From Myxococcus llanfairpwllgwyngyllgogerychwyrndrobwllllantysiliogogogochensis (lineage in GTDB: Bacteria > Myxococcota > Myxococcia > Myxococcales > Myxococcaceae), in NCBI RefSeq assembly GCF_006636215.1, contig NZ_VIFM01000082.1:1-39551 (forward strand): 39,551 nucleotides of DNA, written 5' to 3'. Made by a program: the position numbers and the translations under genes. The notes beneath the pieces were generated by a model. The model had not been told where the DNA came from. It did no database searches and saw nothing but the letters and a program-made list of their open reading frames with translations. How positions within the stretch are numbered: position 1 is the stretch's first letter; the number at the start of each line of letters is the position of its first letter. This document shows positions 1 to 11,665 of this stretch, piece after piece.

Positions 1-321
1 GGCCGGGTGGGCCCCTGGCAGCCGGAAGGGTGGCCGGGCACGGAGGTCGGCTGGGCCCTGCTGCGGGAGACCTGGGGCAGGGGCTACGCCACCGAGGCCG
101 CCTCGGCCGCCATGGACTGGGCCTTCGACCACCTGGGCTGGACGGACATCATCCACTCCATCGCCCCGGACAACACCGGCTCCCAGCAGGTGGCCCGCCG
201 CCTGGGCTCGAGCCTGCGCGGCCCCGGCAAGCTCCCCGCCCCCATGGAGAGCTCCCTCGTGGAACTCTGGGGCCAGGGCCGGGACGCGTGGCGGGCCCGC
301 CGCGCTTCGTCCAATGGCTGA
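1..321 (+). CDS. GNAT-family N-acetyltransferase, C-terminal part
   Basis: The reading frame is open from the first base, so only the last 106 or so residues are present. The stretch GRGYATEAASAAMDWAF is the acetyl-CoA pyrophosphate-binding loop and following helix of the GNAT fold (RimJ/RimL-like, Acetyltransf_3 type). The later SIAPDNTGSQQVARRLG matches the usual strand and helix where an Asn precedes the S/A-x-x-V-x-x-K/R-L-G motif. Such enzymes move an acetyl group from acetyl-CoA to an amine on a protein, amino acid or small molecule; the substrate cannot be told from this part. It lies upstream of infC with 274 bases between, so it is probably a separate transcription unit. Confidence 0.85.
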   Translation, partial: GRVGPWQPEGWPGTEVGWALLRETWGRGYATEAASAAMDWAFDHLGWTDIIHSIAPDNTGSQQVARRLGSSLRGPGKLPAPMESSLVELWGQGRDAWRARRASSNG

Positions 322-584
322 CCCAGGGTGGGATTCCGGGGCAAGGAAGGGGCCCTGGTGTTATGTCCGCCGGTGGGCTAGTCCTCGCCCCTGGGACGTG
401 TCTTCCCGCTTGCTCCCTTTCTCACGGGGCAAGGGGGCGATTAGATTCGAAGTGTCGCACGGAGAGGCCGCACCGTGCGCGAGTGTCAGAGGGGCGGGCC
501 GCCCGCCGTACGCATCGACCCACCCCATGCCGTAACTCAGTGACCTGCCCACCCTTGGGGCAGCAGGTCCTTCCACCCTTTCGC

Positions 585-595
585 AGGAGCGTCAC

Positions 596-598
<3 letters not shown>
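585..598 (+). promoter_or_regulatory. Ribosome binding site and ATT start codon of infC
   Basis: AGGAG at 585-589 is followed by a six-base spacer and ATT at 596-598. This ATT is in frame with the IF-3 coding sequence, and reading from it restores the conserved N-terminus. No ATG lies in frame between here and the conserved domain, and the GTG at 677 would cut off the IF3-N domain. Confidence 0.8.
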
Positions 599-1309
<711 letters not shown>

Positions 1310-1318
1310 GACCCACAG

Positions 1319-1357
1319 CCCCCGCACGCGGTGGACAATCTCCACCGCGTGGGGGGC
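1319..1357 (+). terminator. Strong hairpin downstream of infC
   Basis: Starting ten bases after the infC stop codon, a 17-base arm (1319-1335) pairs with 1341-1357 around the five-base loop CAATC, with one mismatch. No clear T-run follows, so it may end transcription with help from Rho or simply protect the 3' end of the mRNA. Confidence 0.6.
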
Positions 1358-1571
1358 CTCTCAGGGCCGCGTCCCTTTCAGCCTCCCTGGAATGAGGTGA
1401 TGGGGAGCGATGACGTCAGCGGCCCACACGTGAGGCCGCTGGCTGGCGAGCTGGCGAGGGCCTGCTCCCGTGAGCGTAGCTTCGCTGACGGTTGAGTCGC
1501 CTCGGCTGATCTCCCCGCGCCGGGCCGGTGTACGCTGATAGGTTGGAAGCACCTGGAAATCGAACCAGCCC

Positions 1572-3182
<1,611 letters not shown>

Positions 3183-3191
<9 letters not shown>

Positions 3192-3234
3192 GTGGACGCG
3201 TCAGCCTCCGGGCATGACACGTCGTTGACGCGTC
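3183..3234. promoter_or_regulatory. Cluster of GACGCGTC palindromes, candidate enhancer for the sigma54 activator
   Basis: Four copies of an eight-base palindrome start at 3183 (GACGCGTG), 3195 (GACGCGTC), 3216 (GACACGTC) and 3227 (GACGCGTC). Start-to-start spacings are 12, 21 and 11 bases, close to one and two helical turns. The inner copies are part of a larger perfect inverted repeat, TGGACGCGTCA (3193-3203) and TGACGCGTCCA (3226-3236). The cluster centre lies about 115 bases upstream of the predicted start of the sigma54 promoter at 3298, a usual distance for enhancers. It could instead act as a terminator hairpin for the activator gene. Confidence 0.55.
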
Positions 3235-3297
3235 CATCGCTCCCCGGCACCGCGTGCCCGGAGGGTGCTTCCGAGTGAGCCGCATGTCGGCGCGCGC

Positions 3298-3313
3298 TGG
3301 TACGGTGCCTGCA
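3298..3313 (+). promoter_or_regulatory. Sigma54 (-24/-12) promoter
   Basis: TGGTACGGTGCCTGCA has GG at 3299-3300 and GC at 3311-3312, exactly ten bases apart, and fits the consensus TGGCACG-N4-TTGCA with two differences. Transcription would start near 3324, about 40 bases before the ATG at 3363. A sigma54 activator gene ends 107 bases upstream. Confidence 0.65.
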
Positions 3314-3362
3314 ATCTGTTGCCACAGACAGTCAGTCCAACCCCCAGAAGGAGCCACGGCCC

Positions 3363-3707
3363 ATGGCCGATATCGTCATCAGGATTCAGTCCTCAGGACC
3401 CACCCCGGAAGAGCCCCGCGTCCGTCACGGTGACTCGGTGACGTTCACCCTGGATGGAGTCGTTTCCGCCGAGGTGAAGTTCCCCGACGGGACGTGCCTT
3501 TCGAATCCCGGCCCGTTCTTCCTGAACAACAGCACCCTGGCTTCTTCCAACAGCACGAACAGCGTGACGCTGACGTGCGCGCCGGACAAGTACCCGTTCC
3601 AGGTGATTCTGCCCGACGCGAAGCACGGCCCGGGCAACAACTACGAGACGAAGAAGGGCGGCCTGGACGTGACGACCGACCCGCCGGAAGACTTCAAGAA
3701 GAAGTAG
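3363..3707 (+). CDS. Small protein of unknown function, predicted sigma54-controlled
   Basis: The 114-residue protein is not recognised. It has no signal peptide or membrane segment. The first half reads as short beta strands (ADIVIRIQ, RHGDSVTFTLDG, SAEVKFPDG), the middle is rich in Asn, Ser and Thr (LNNSTLASSNSTNSVTLT), and the end is charged (EDFKKK). The overall pattern could be a small beta sandwich resembling cupredoxin or Ig folds, but copper-ligand spacing is not evident. Only two Cys are present. A good ribosome site (GAAGGAG) lies eight bases before the ATG. Its stop is ten bases from the end of the convergent kinase gene. The sigma54 promoter at 3298 suggests tightly regulated, possibly developmental, expression. 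Confidence 0.75.
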   Translation: MADIVIRIQSSGPTPEEPRVRHGDSVTFTLDGVVSAEVKFPDGTCLSNPGPFFLNNSTLASSNSTNSVTLTCAPDKYPFQVILPDAKHGPGNNYETKKGGLDVTTDPPEDFKKK

Positions 3708-3717
3708 TCGCCGCGCC

Positions 3718-6700
3718 TCAGGGCGGGGGAGGGCGGGCCGACAGCTCCGAGTCGGAGGTGGGCCTGCCCTTCCAGCCCGGCGCGAGGTGGGGGTTGCGCG
3801 AGAGCGCCACCTCCGCGTCCTCTCGGGCCTGCACGCGCCACGCCTGCTGTTGCTCGGTGGGCGCGTTGTCGGCCAGCGCGAGCCGCAGTCCCGCGCGCAA
3901 CAGCAGGGCCTTCGCCCACGCCGGCCGCGCCGCGACGATGTGCGCGACGTGCTCTAACCCCCGCGTCAGCATGGGGGTCGCGTCTTCTCCCTGCGACTGC
4001 TTCCAGCGCCCACACGCGAGCTGCAGCTCCCCGGCCGCCAGCACGTACTCGTGCCGCCTGGGCGCCAGCTCCACCGCGCGAGCGAGCGCCTCCGCGGCCT
4101 GCTGGAAGTCCTCGTCCTTCGCGGTGCCTCGCCGGGCCTTGTCGCGGGCGCGCACGTCCAGCACGCCGCCCTGGTAGCGCCACGCGTAGGCCAGCTTCGG
4201 GTTGAGCTCGCGGGCGCGGGCGAGCGCCTCCTCCGCCTGGGCCAGGTCCGGGGCCACGTCGCGCCCGCGCGCCAGCGCGTGGGTGGCCCACAGCACATGC
4301 ACCCGCGCCAGGTTGGTCCACAGGTCCGCGTCGCCCGGGAGCAGCTCCAGCGCGCGGCGGTAGTCCTCCTTCGCCGCCTTGAGGCTGGGGCCGGGGTCAT
4401 CCCCGCGCGCGACGAGGAAGCCCGCGCGCACCGCCTCCACCTCGCCCAGGTTGTTGTAGGCGAAGGCCTGCTGCGGGGCCACGGCGCGCGCCTGCTCGAA
4501 GGCCTTGCGCGCCTCTGTCAGCAGCGCCCCCACGTCCTTTCCGTCCTCCCAGCGCTGCTCGGCCTGCGCGAGGAGCGCGGCGCCCAGGCCGTTGTGGAGC
4601 TGCGGCAGCTTGGGGTTGATGTCCCGGCCCTGCCGGTAGAGCGCCAGCGCCCGCTCCAGGTCCGGCTCCGGGTCCTGCCCGTGCTCCTGTCGCCAGCGCG
4701 CCAGCTGCTCGGAGACGTCCGCGCCCTGGAAGCAGGCCATGACGTTGCGCGGGTTGAGCGTGAGCGCGCGCTCGATGGCCTCCATCGCCCGCGTCAAATC
4801 TCCCGAGGCGTCCGGGGCGCTGGGGATGGCCGCCCGCGCGCGATAGGAATTGCCGAGGTTGATCCACGCGTCCGCCTGGTTCTCCCTCACGCGGATGGCG
4901 GCGAGGTACGCGTCGATGGCCTTGCCCTGGTGGACGAGCGAATCCTCCCCGTGCTCGCTCTCGTAGTCGGCCCACACCTGGTGCGTCAGGCCCAGGTTGG
5001 CGTGGAAGGCATAGTCGCGCTCCTCGGGGCCCAGCCGCTCCAGGGCGTCGATGGAGAGGCCAAGCTGCTCGCGAGGGTCCTGTGACAGCCGCTGGCGGTG
5101 GCGGGCCCACAGCCGGTGGATGATGGCCAGCTCCAGCGTGACGCGGTCGCTCGGGGGCGCAAGCTTCAGCGCGGCCTGGGCCGCGTCGATGGCCTTGCCG
5201 AACAGCATCTCCACGTCGTCGGTGTTCTGGTTGGAGTGCTGCTCGCCCAGGCGCCGGTACAGCCGCGAGCGCACGATGAGCGAGCGGTGGTGGTCCGGCG
5301 CGGCCGTGAGCGCGTAGTCCAGCGACTCCAGGCCCCGCTGGTAGGGCGGCAGCACGTTGCCCGCGCCGTACAGCTCCATCACGAGCGCGGCCAGCTCCAG
5401 CCGCCCCAGGGCGTAGTGGCCGTCGGGCTGGCTCTCCGCCGTGGCGATGGCCGCCGCGTACGCGCGCCGTCCGGCCTCCAGGTCCGCCTGCGAGCCCACG
5501 CCGTCCCCCTGGTGCCAGCGCCCCATGGCGCGCGCCAGGTACACGTCTCCGCGCAGCAGCGGCGCCTCGTAGAACCAGGGCTGGGTGTGGCTCATCGCCT
5601 CCAGGTGCGCCAGCGCCTCCTCATGGCGCCCCTCGTGGAAGGCGAACAGGGCCTTCACGTACAGCGGCGGCGCCGGGACATCCGGCCCCTCGGCCTGACG
5701 CAGGTACGCCAGCGCCGGGTCCCGATAGCGCTGCTCCAGCTCGCGGCGGCGCAGCTCGCGTTGCTCGGGACTGCGCCGCTCGACGTCCAGCAGCAGCTTC
5801 TCGCGGTACTGGTCTCCCAGCACCAGCGCCAGGGCCCAGGCCGCGCGAGGCTCGCGGTAGCCATGCTCCCACGCGGACTCGAGCTTCCGGCGCGCGCCCT
5901 CCACGTCGCCCAGCGCCAACAGCGCGCGGCCCAGCGCGTAGTGGCCGGGGCCCACCGCGTGCTCACCCGCCTCCCGCACCTCGGCCTCCAGCGCGTCCAT
6001 GCTGGCGCGCAGGGCGGTGCGGTCCTCGCGCGTGTCGTGCAGGCGCGAGAGGAACGAGTAGCGCGCGGCGGCCTCGATGCGCTCCACCCGCTCGGTGAAG
6101 CTGCGCGTGAGCCGCTCGCGCTCGGCCACCTCGCTGCGCGCCAGCACCGCCTGCCCCAGCGCCAGCGCCACCACGGTCAGCGCCGCCAGGCCCGCGCTCA
6201 GCGCCACGCGGTGCTTGCGCGCCTTTCTGCGCAGCCGGTAGCCCAGGCCGCGCCGCGCCTGCACCGGCTCTCCACCGAGGAAGCGCTCCAGGTCATCCGC
6301 CAGCGCTCGCGCCGAGTCGTAGCGGGCCGAGCGGTCCTTCTCCAGGCACTTGAGGACGATGGCCTCCAAATCCTGGGGGATGTCCCGGTCCACCGCGCGC
6401 GGCGGCCGGGGCTCCTCCGTCTGGAGCCGGGTGATGATGTCGTGCTCGCGGGTGCCCTGGAAGGGCGTCTGTCCGGTGAGCAACAGGTACAGCGTGGCGC
6501 CCAGGCCGTAGACGTCCACGCGCCGGTCCAACCGCGCCGTGTCGCCCTTGGCCTGCTCGGGGGCCATGTAGTGCGGCGTGCCCATCACCACGCCGTGCAG
6601 TCCGCCCTCCTCGCGCCAGTCCCGCGCCAGACCGAAGTCCATGACGAAGGGCGCGAAGTCGCCGTCCTCCGTGCGCTCCACCAGGATGTTGCCGGGTTTG

Positions 6701-7410
6701 ATGTCCCGGTGGACCAGTCCCGCGCGGTGCGCGGCGTGCACACCCTCCGCGGCCTGCCGCAGCACCAGCACCTTCTGCTCCGGCGTCAGCGACGGCGCCA
6801 GTTGGCCCAGGGACTGGCCGGCCACGTAGCGCATGGCGATGTAGCCGCGCCCCTGCACCTCACCGACCTCGTACACCTCGCACACGCGCTCGTGGCGCAC
6901 GCGGGCCTGGGCGCGGGCCTCGGAGAGGAAGCGGCGCGCCAGCTCCGGGTCTCCGCCCTTCACGAACTTGAGCGCGACGTTGCGGCGCAGCAGCGGGTCA
7001 TATGCCAGGAACACCTGTCCCATGCCGCCCTGCCCCAGGAAGCGCACGGGCTGGTAGCGGTCCCAGTCTGGCACGGGGAAGGACGGCTCCGCGTGTGAGT
7101 CGGTGGACGCGGGGGCGGCCGGCGGGGGCACCATGGGTGTGTCCGGGTCCAGCGTGGCGGCCTCTTGCGGGCTCTGCCCACCGGAGCCTCCCAACTCCCG
7201 GGAGACCTCCTCGCGCAGCTCGCTCAGCGTGTGCTCGCCCAGGCGCCCCTGCTCCCTCAGCAGCTCCAGGGGACTGCGCCCCAGGCCGAGCGCCTCCTCG
7301 CGCAGGGCGGCCGCCTCCTCGGCGGAGACGAGCCCTTCGTCCAGCGCGAGGAGCAGCTCCTCCTCGAACGTCTCCTGCTTCTTCCCCGCGATGTCCACGG
7401 CCCCCAGCAT
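3718..7410 (-). CDS. Membrane Ser/Thr protein kinase with large C-terminal TPR domain
   Basis: The protein has 1230 residues. After an acidic helical N-terminus (1-110), a Hanks-type kinase domain spans about 119-380. Its glycine loop is GQGGMGQVF (126-134), the ATP lysine lies in ALKFV (148), the catalytic loop is HRDIKPGN (234-241), DFG is at 258-260 and MAPEQ at 282-286, so it should be active. A basic patch precedes one membrane helix (about 402-424). The rest, about 800 residues, is helical with many 34-residue TPR-like units (for example AWINLGNSYRARA, AYNNLGEVEAVRAG). If the helix spans the inner membrane, the TPR part faces the periplasm. This layout is common in myxobacteria. The gene lies 103 bases downstream of the Cys-rich lipoprotein gene on the same strand, with a hairpin between. 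No clear ribosome site precedes the ATG. Confidence 0.9.
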   Translation of the reverse strand: MLGAVDIAGKKQETFEEELLLALDEGLVSAEEAAALREEALGLGRSPLELLREQGRLGEHTLSELREEVSRELGGSGGQSPQEAATLDPDTPMVPPPAAPASTDSHAEPSFPVPDWDRYQPVRFLGQGGMGQVFLAYDPLLRRNVALKFVKGGDPELARRFLSEARAQARVRHERVCEVYEVGEVQGRGYIAMRYVAGQSLGQLAPSLTPEQKVLVLRQAAEGVHAAHRAGLVHRDIKPGNILVERTEDGDFAPFVMDFGLARDWREEGGLHGVVMGTPHYMAPEQAKGDTARLDRRVDVYGLGATLYLLLTGQTPFQGTREHDIITRLQTEEPRPPRAVDRDIPQDLEAIVLKCLEKDRSARYDSARALADDLERFLGGEPVQARRGLGYRLRRKARKHRVALSAGLAALTVVALALGQAVLARSEVAERERLTRSFTERVERIEAAARYSFLSRLHDTREDRTALRASMDALEAEVREAGEHAVGPGHYALGRALLALGDVEGARRKLESAWEHGYREPRAAWALALVLGDQYREKLLLDVERRSPEQRELRRRELEQRYRDPALAYLRQAEGPDVPAPPLYVKALFAFHEGRHEEALAHLEAMSHTQPWFYEAPLLRGDVYLARAMGRWHQGDGVGSQADLEAGRRAYAAAIATAESQPDGHYALGRLELAALVMELYGAGNVLPPYQRGLESLDYALTAAPDHHRSLIVRSRLYRRLGEQHSNQNTDDVEMLFGKAIDAAQAALKLAPPSDRVTLELAIIHRLWARHRQRLSQDPREQLGLSIDALERLGPEERDYAFHANLGLTHQVWADYESEHGEDSLVHQGKAIDAYLAAIRVRENQADAWINLGNSYRARAAIPSAPDASGDLTRAMEAIERALTLNPRNVMACFQGADVSEQLARWRQEHGQDPEPDLERALALYRQGRDINPKLPQLHNGLGAALLAQAEQRWEDGKDVGALLTEARKAFEQARAVAPQQAFAYNNLGEVEAVRAGFLVARGDDPGPSLKAAKEDYRRALELLPGDADLWTNLARVHVLWATHALARGRDVAPDLAQAEEALARARELNPKLAYAWRYQGGVLDVRARDKARRGTAKDEDFQQAAEALARAVELAPRRHEYVLAAGELQLACGRWKQSQGEDATPMLTRGLEHVAHIVAARPAWAKALLLRAGLRLALADNAPTEQQQAWRVQAREDAEVALSRNPHLAPGWKGRPTSDSELSARPPPP

Positions 7411-7447
7411 ACGGGGTTGCGCGGTTTTACGGGGAGATCCGCCGGGA

Positions 7448-7494
7448 GGTCCACGAGTCCCCGGGGTCGGGGACTGGGGGAAGGGATGTGGACC
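7448..7494 (-). terminator. Nested hairpin after the Cys-rich lipoprotein gene
   Basis: Outer arms GGTCCAC (7448-7454) and GTGGACC (7488-7494) enclose inner arms AGTCCCC (7456-7462) and GGGGACT (7469-7475). All pairs are perfect. It sits between two minus-strand genes and probably stops or reduces readthrough into the kinase gene. Confidence 0.55.
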
Positions 7495-7513
7495 CCCCGG
7501 CGGAAAACCGTCG

Positions 7514-10500
7514 CTACCGGCGCTGCTTGCGGCGCAGGCGCAGACCCAGCAGCGCCAGCAGGGGCAGCCAGGACGTCGCCGGGGCCGCGCTGCAGCCGCC
7601 GCCCGCGAAGGCGCGCGTGTTCACCACCGTCCACCGGTACTCGGCGGGGGAGGCATCCACGTTGCCGGCTTCGTCGGTGGCGCGCACCCGCAGGGTGTGG
7701 TCACCGTCGTTGACGTCGTAGGTCTCCTGGCAGGCGATGAAGGGGCCGCCGTCCAGGCTGCACTCGTACGTCACGCTGCCCTCGTTGGAGGCGTACGCGA
7801 ACGGAGCCTCCGGGTCTCCGGTGCGAGCCGGCGGGCCGCGGCCGAACGACGTGTCCGGCGCCTGCGTGTCGATGCGGAAGGTGTCGACATTGGAGGGCGC
7901 GCTCGTAAGGCCCGTCGAGTCCGTGGCGTTGGCGACGACAGCGTGTGTGCCGTCCGCCAGCGGCGTGGCGGGCGTGCAGCTCCAGGCCCCCGTGGCGCTC
8001 GTGGTCGCCGTGCACAGCACGGTGTCTCCCTCGCGCACCGTCACCGTGGAGCCCGGCGTGGAGGTGCCGGAGATGGCCGGGGTGGACGTGTCCAGCACCG
8101 AGCCGTTCGCGGGGCCGGTGATGACGGGCGCCGCCGGCGGCGTGGTGTCCACGGTGAAGGTCACCGGGGCCGAGGGCGCGCTGGGGTTGCCCACATCCTC
8201 GGTGGCGACGGCGGTGATGGTGTGCGGACCGTCCGTCAGCGGCGTGGCGGGCGTGCAGCTCCAGTTTCCGGCGGCGTCGGCGGTCGCGGTGCAGAGCACC
8301 GTGCCACCCTCGCTCACCGTCACCGTGGTGCCCGGCTCGGACGTGCCGCTCAGGGGCGGCGTCGAGTCAGTCGTGGTGGAGCCATTCACGGGGCCGGTGA
8401 TGACGGGCGCGGCGGGCGGCCCGCTGTTGATGATGATGTCCACCGGCGGAGCCGTCTCCGTGGCGCCCACCTCGGTGGAGGTGAGGACCACCGAGTGCGG
8501 ACCCTCGGGGATGTTGCCCAAATCACACGTCCAGTGGCCGTTGTTGTCGACGACGGCGGTGCACGCCGGGGTGGGGCTGCCGTCGACGTAGACGTTGATG
8601 GTGGAGCCCGGCGAGCCGGTGCCACCGATGACGGGGTTCGACACGCCGCCCGGAGTCGGGTCCGTCAGCACGGGGATGAGCTGGCAGATGGACAGCGAGT
8701 CCACACGGTAGGCCACCGCGGTCTCCGAGTTGTTGTTCAAGGCGCAGTCGGTGTCGACGAGCGCCAGTCGCACGTCACCCGAGGCCGCGTCGAAGTCGCG
8801 GCGCAGCGGGAAGCCCAGCTCCATCGCGGCGTCACGGGTGGTGGACGGGGGGCCCCCCGCCGGGACGAAGCCGAGCGAGAAGCGCTGCTCGCCCGTGCCC
8901 GACGTGTGGTTGAAGGCGAAGATGCCCGGGTACCAGTTGGTGCCACCCGAGTAGCTCACCGCTCCGGAGACGTAGCCGACGCGGTAGCGGCCCGGCACGG
9001 TGAGCGGCGACTGCACCTCGCCCGCGGCCAGCTCCGGCTCGGCGAGGCTCGTCACCTGGGTGCACTGGCTGTTGCCCTGCCGGGTGAAGAACACCCGCAC
9101 CTCGGTGTTCTTGCAGCCGTGGGCCGCCTCGATGGTGCACGTGGCCGAGCAGCCGTCGGTGGCCGCCGTGTTGCCGTCGTCACAGGCCTCCGAGCCGGCC
9201 TTGATGCCGTCGCCGCACGTCACGGCGCAGACGGAGGGGTTGCCGGTGCAACCGTGGCCCGCCTCGATGGCGCAGGTGGCCGAGCAACCGTCGTTGTTGG
9301 CGGTGTTGCCGTCGTCGCACAGCTCCCCGTTGTCGAGCATCGCGTTGCCGCACACGTTGGCGGTGACGCAGACGTCCGTGTGGGGATTGCAGGTGCCGCT
9401 CTCGCAGACGCCAGAGGCGGCGCAGGGCTGGCCGTTCTCCCACAGGCAGCGCGGCGAGCAGGTGTCACCGCTGTTCAGGTTGCCGTCGTCACACACCTCG
9501 GAGCCGGCCACGACGCCGTCGCCGCAGGTGGTGGCGCAGCTGGAGGGCAAGCCGCTGCAGTTGTAGCCCGGCTCCTGGGCGCAGATGCCGGAGCAGCCGT
9601 CGCCGCTCAGCTTGTTGCCGTCGTCGCACGTCTCGCCCGAGTTGAGGGTGCCATTGCCGCAGGTGTTGAAGCAGGCGTTGCCGGGGGGCGGGCAGCTGTA
9701 GCCGGAATCCACGGCGCACGCGGTGCAGCCGTCGCCGTCCGTCATGTTGCCGTCGTCACACGCCTCGCTGCCGGCGGTGATGCCGTCGCCGCAGAGCGTG
9801 ACGCAGTCGGAGGGCGTGTTGGAGCAGGAGTAGCCTGGCTCCACGCCGCAGCCCTGCGAGCAGCCATCACCGGCGGTGGTGTTGTTGTCGTCGCACGTCT
9901 CGTTGGCGTCCACCGTGCCGTTGCCGCACGTCGGGGCACACACCGAAGGCCCGTTGGAGGGCCTGCTGCACGAGTAGCCCGACTCCACGCGGCACTCGGT
10001 GGCGCAGCCGTCGCCCGGGTTCAGGTTTCCGTCGTCGCACTGCTCACCCGGATTCACCGTGCCGTTGCCACACGTCTTCGCGCAGGGCTGGCCCACGGTC
10101 GGACAGGAGTAGCCCAGCTCCAGGGTGCAGGCGTTGGAGCAGCCGTCGCCCAGGTTCGTGTTGCCGTCGTCGCACAGCTCGCCGGAGTCCAGTCGCGAGT
10201 TGCCGCACAGCGGAGCGCAGCTGGACGGCTGGCCCACGCACTCGTAGCCGCTCTCGATGCGGCAGGAGTTGGAGCAGCCGTCGCCGGACAGGCCATTGCC
10301 GTCATCGCACAGCTCGCCCGGGTTGATGGTGCCATTGCCGCAGGTGGCGACACACGCCTGTCCCGGGGTGGGGCATGCGTGGCCGGCTTCGATACGGCAG
10401 GACGCGTTGCAGCCGTCGCCGATGGTGGTGTTGCCGTCGTCGCACTGCTCGCCCGAGTTGAGCAGGCCGTTGCCACACGTCGCCGCGCAGGAGCTGGGCG

Positions 10501-11653
10501 AGCCGGCGCAGCCATAGCCGGGCTCGATGCCGCAGCTGGCGCTGCAGCCGTCGTTGTTGACGGTGTTGGCGTCGTCGCACTCCTCACGCAGGGACACCGC
10601 GCCGTCGCCGCAGCGGTCGTCGTAGGCGTCCACGAAGAGGTAGCGGAACGCGTTGGGCGTCGACTCCGCGTTCTCGTTGCACAGCTCGATGCGGTTGAGG
10701 CCGATGCGCCAGGCCGCAGTCGTGCCGAACTCCCGGATGATGTTCTTCTGCCAGGAGTTGCCCGCGGGCTCGCTCACGGTGGTGGGCGTGAAGGCCGCGC
10801 CGTTGACCGCCGCGCTGTCGAACTCGTTGTCATTGAACGTGGCCAACCGCATGCGGAACTGGGCGATGTTCGTCGTCGAGGGGATGATGAAATCCTGGTA
10901 GACGCACACCGGCGCGCCCAGGGGGGCCGCCATGAAGCGGGCCGTGGTGATTTCCTGCGGCCAGTCCTGGGCGTTGCGCACGCCCGTGGCGGCGCCCGTC
11001 GTGCCACCCCGGTAGAACCAGTGCGGATCCGCGCCGGACTCCAGGCGGCGGTTGTTCTGGTCCACGCCGGTGTTGAAGAAGGCGAGGCCCGCCCTCACAC
11101 AACGGCTGGGCGTTCCCGCGCAGGCGAAGCCGGGCTCCACCTCGCACATGCGGCTGCAGCCGTCGCCCTCGGTGCGGTTGCCGTCGTCGCAGATCTCCTG
11201 GTCGAAGTTGGGCCACTGGCGGTTGTTGAAGACGCCGTTGCCGCACAGCGACAGGTCGCACGTGGCGGTGCAGCCGTTGGCGCCAGCGGCGGTGTCGCCG
11301 TCGTCGCAGGCCTCGCCCGGGTTGACGACGGTGTTGCCGCACAGGCTCGCCAGCGAGCAGGCGCGTCCGGGGACATGACAGAGATAGCCGGCCTCGACGG
11401 TGCCGGTGGCGGAACAGCCGTCACCGCTCACCGTGTTGCCGTCGTCACACTGCTCGCCGGGCTGGATGCGTCCGTCGCCGACGACCTCGGCGGCCTGGCT
11501 TGCCAGGACGGACTCCTCGACGGGAGGGGGTGGGGTGTTCTGCTCGCAGCCGGTGAGGGCGGTGAAGAGCGCGAGCGCGAGCGCGGTGGAGAGCCCCGAG
11601 CGCGAGGACTTCACGGGCTCGGAACAAAGGGGTTCAGGGACACGTGTGTTCAT
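7514..11653 (-). CDS. Cys-rich outer-surface lipoprotein with Ig-like domains and MYXO-CTERM tail (TraA-like architecture)
   Basis: The protein has 1379 residues. A basic N-terminus and hydrophobic stretch end in the lipobox LTGC, so it is probably lipidated at the Cys near residue 36. About 14 Cys-rich repeats (DUF4215 / Myxo_disulf type, core CGNGxxxxGExCDDGNxxxGDGCS) run from residue 59 to 830. They are interrupted after the third by a non-repeat domain of about 160 residues. A second beta-rich domain (about 835-995) leads into three Ig-like repeats containing APVITGP and GTS.PGSTV motifs, then a further beta domain with two Cys. The end has GGGCSAAP, a hydrophobic helix and an Arg-rich tail, the MYXO-CTERM signal. 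Repeats plus MYXO-CTERM recall TraA, but TraA is about half this size. It starts 12 bases after its OmpA partner. Confidence 0.9.
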   Translation of the reverse strand: MNTRVPEPLCSEPVKSSRSGLSTALALALFTALTGCEQNTPPPPVEESVLASQAAEVVGDGRIQPGEQCDDGNTVSGDGCSATGTVEAGYLCHVPGRACSLASLCGNTVVNPGEACDDGDTAAGANGCTATCDLSLCGNGVFNNRQWPNFDQEICDDGNRTEGDGCSRMCEVEPGFACAGTPSRCVRAGLAFFNTGVDQNNRRLESGADPHWFYRGGTTGAATGVRNAQDWPQEITTARFMAAPLGAPVCVYQDFIIPSTTNIAQFRMRLATFNDNEFDSAAVNGAAFTPTTVSEPAGNSWQKNIIREFGTTAAWRIGLNRIELCNENAESTPNAFRYLFVDAYDDRCGDGAVSLREECDDANTVNNDGCSASCGIEPGYGCAGSPSSCAATCGNGLLNSGEQCDDGNTTIGDGCNASCRIEAGHACPTPGQACVATCGNGTINPGELCDDGNGLSGDGCSNSCRIESGYECVGQPSSCAPLCGNSRLDSGELCDDGNTNLGDGCSNACTLELGYSCPTVGQPCAKTCGNGTVNPGEQCDDGNLNPGDGCATECRVESGYSCSRPSNGPSVCAPTCGNGTVDANETCDDNNTTAGDGCSQGCGVEPGYSCSNTPSDCVTLCGDGITAGSEACDDGNMTDGDGCTACAVDSGYSCPPPGNACFNTCGNGTLNSGETCDDGNKLSGDGCSGICAQEPGYNCSGLPSSCATTCGDGVVAGSEVCDDGNLNSGDTCSPRCLWENGQPCAASGVCESGTCNPHTDVCVTANVCGNAMLDNGELCDDGNTANNDGCSATCAIEAGHGCTGNPSVCAVTCGDGIKAGSEACDDGNTAATDGCSATCTIEAAHGCKNTEVRVFFTRQGNSQCTQVTSLAEPELAAGEVQSPLTVPGRYRVGYVSGAVSYSGGTNWYPGIFAFNHTSGTGEQRFSLGFVPAGGPPSTTRDAAMELGFPLRRDFDAASGDVRLALVDTDCALNNNSETAVAYRVDSLSICQLIPVLTDPTPGGVSNPVIGGTGSPGSTINVYVDGSPTPACTAVVDNNGHWTCDLGNIPEGPHSVVLTSTEVGATETAPPVDIIINSGPPAAPVITGPVNGSTTTDSTPPLSGTSEPGTTVTVSEGGTVLCTATADAAGNWSCTPATPLTDGPHTITAVATEDVGNPSAPSAPVTFTVDTTPPAAPVITGPANGSVLDTSTPAISGTSTPGSTVTVREGDTVLCTATTSATGAWSCTPATPLADGTHAVVANATDSTGLTSAPSNVDTFRIDTQAPDTSFGRGPPARTGDPEAPFAYASNEGSVTYECSLDGGPFIACQETYDVNDGDHTLRVRATDEAGNVDASPAEYRWTVVNTRAFAGGGCSAAPATSWLPLLALLGLRLRRKQRR

Positions 11654-11665
11654 GGAATGTCTGCC

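Noticed and set aside
5098..7098. Plus-strand open frame of 666 codons opposite the kinase gene
   Set aside because: It is the shadow of a clear Hanks kinase with TPR domain and has low-complexity translation.
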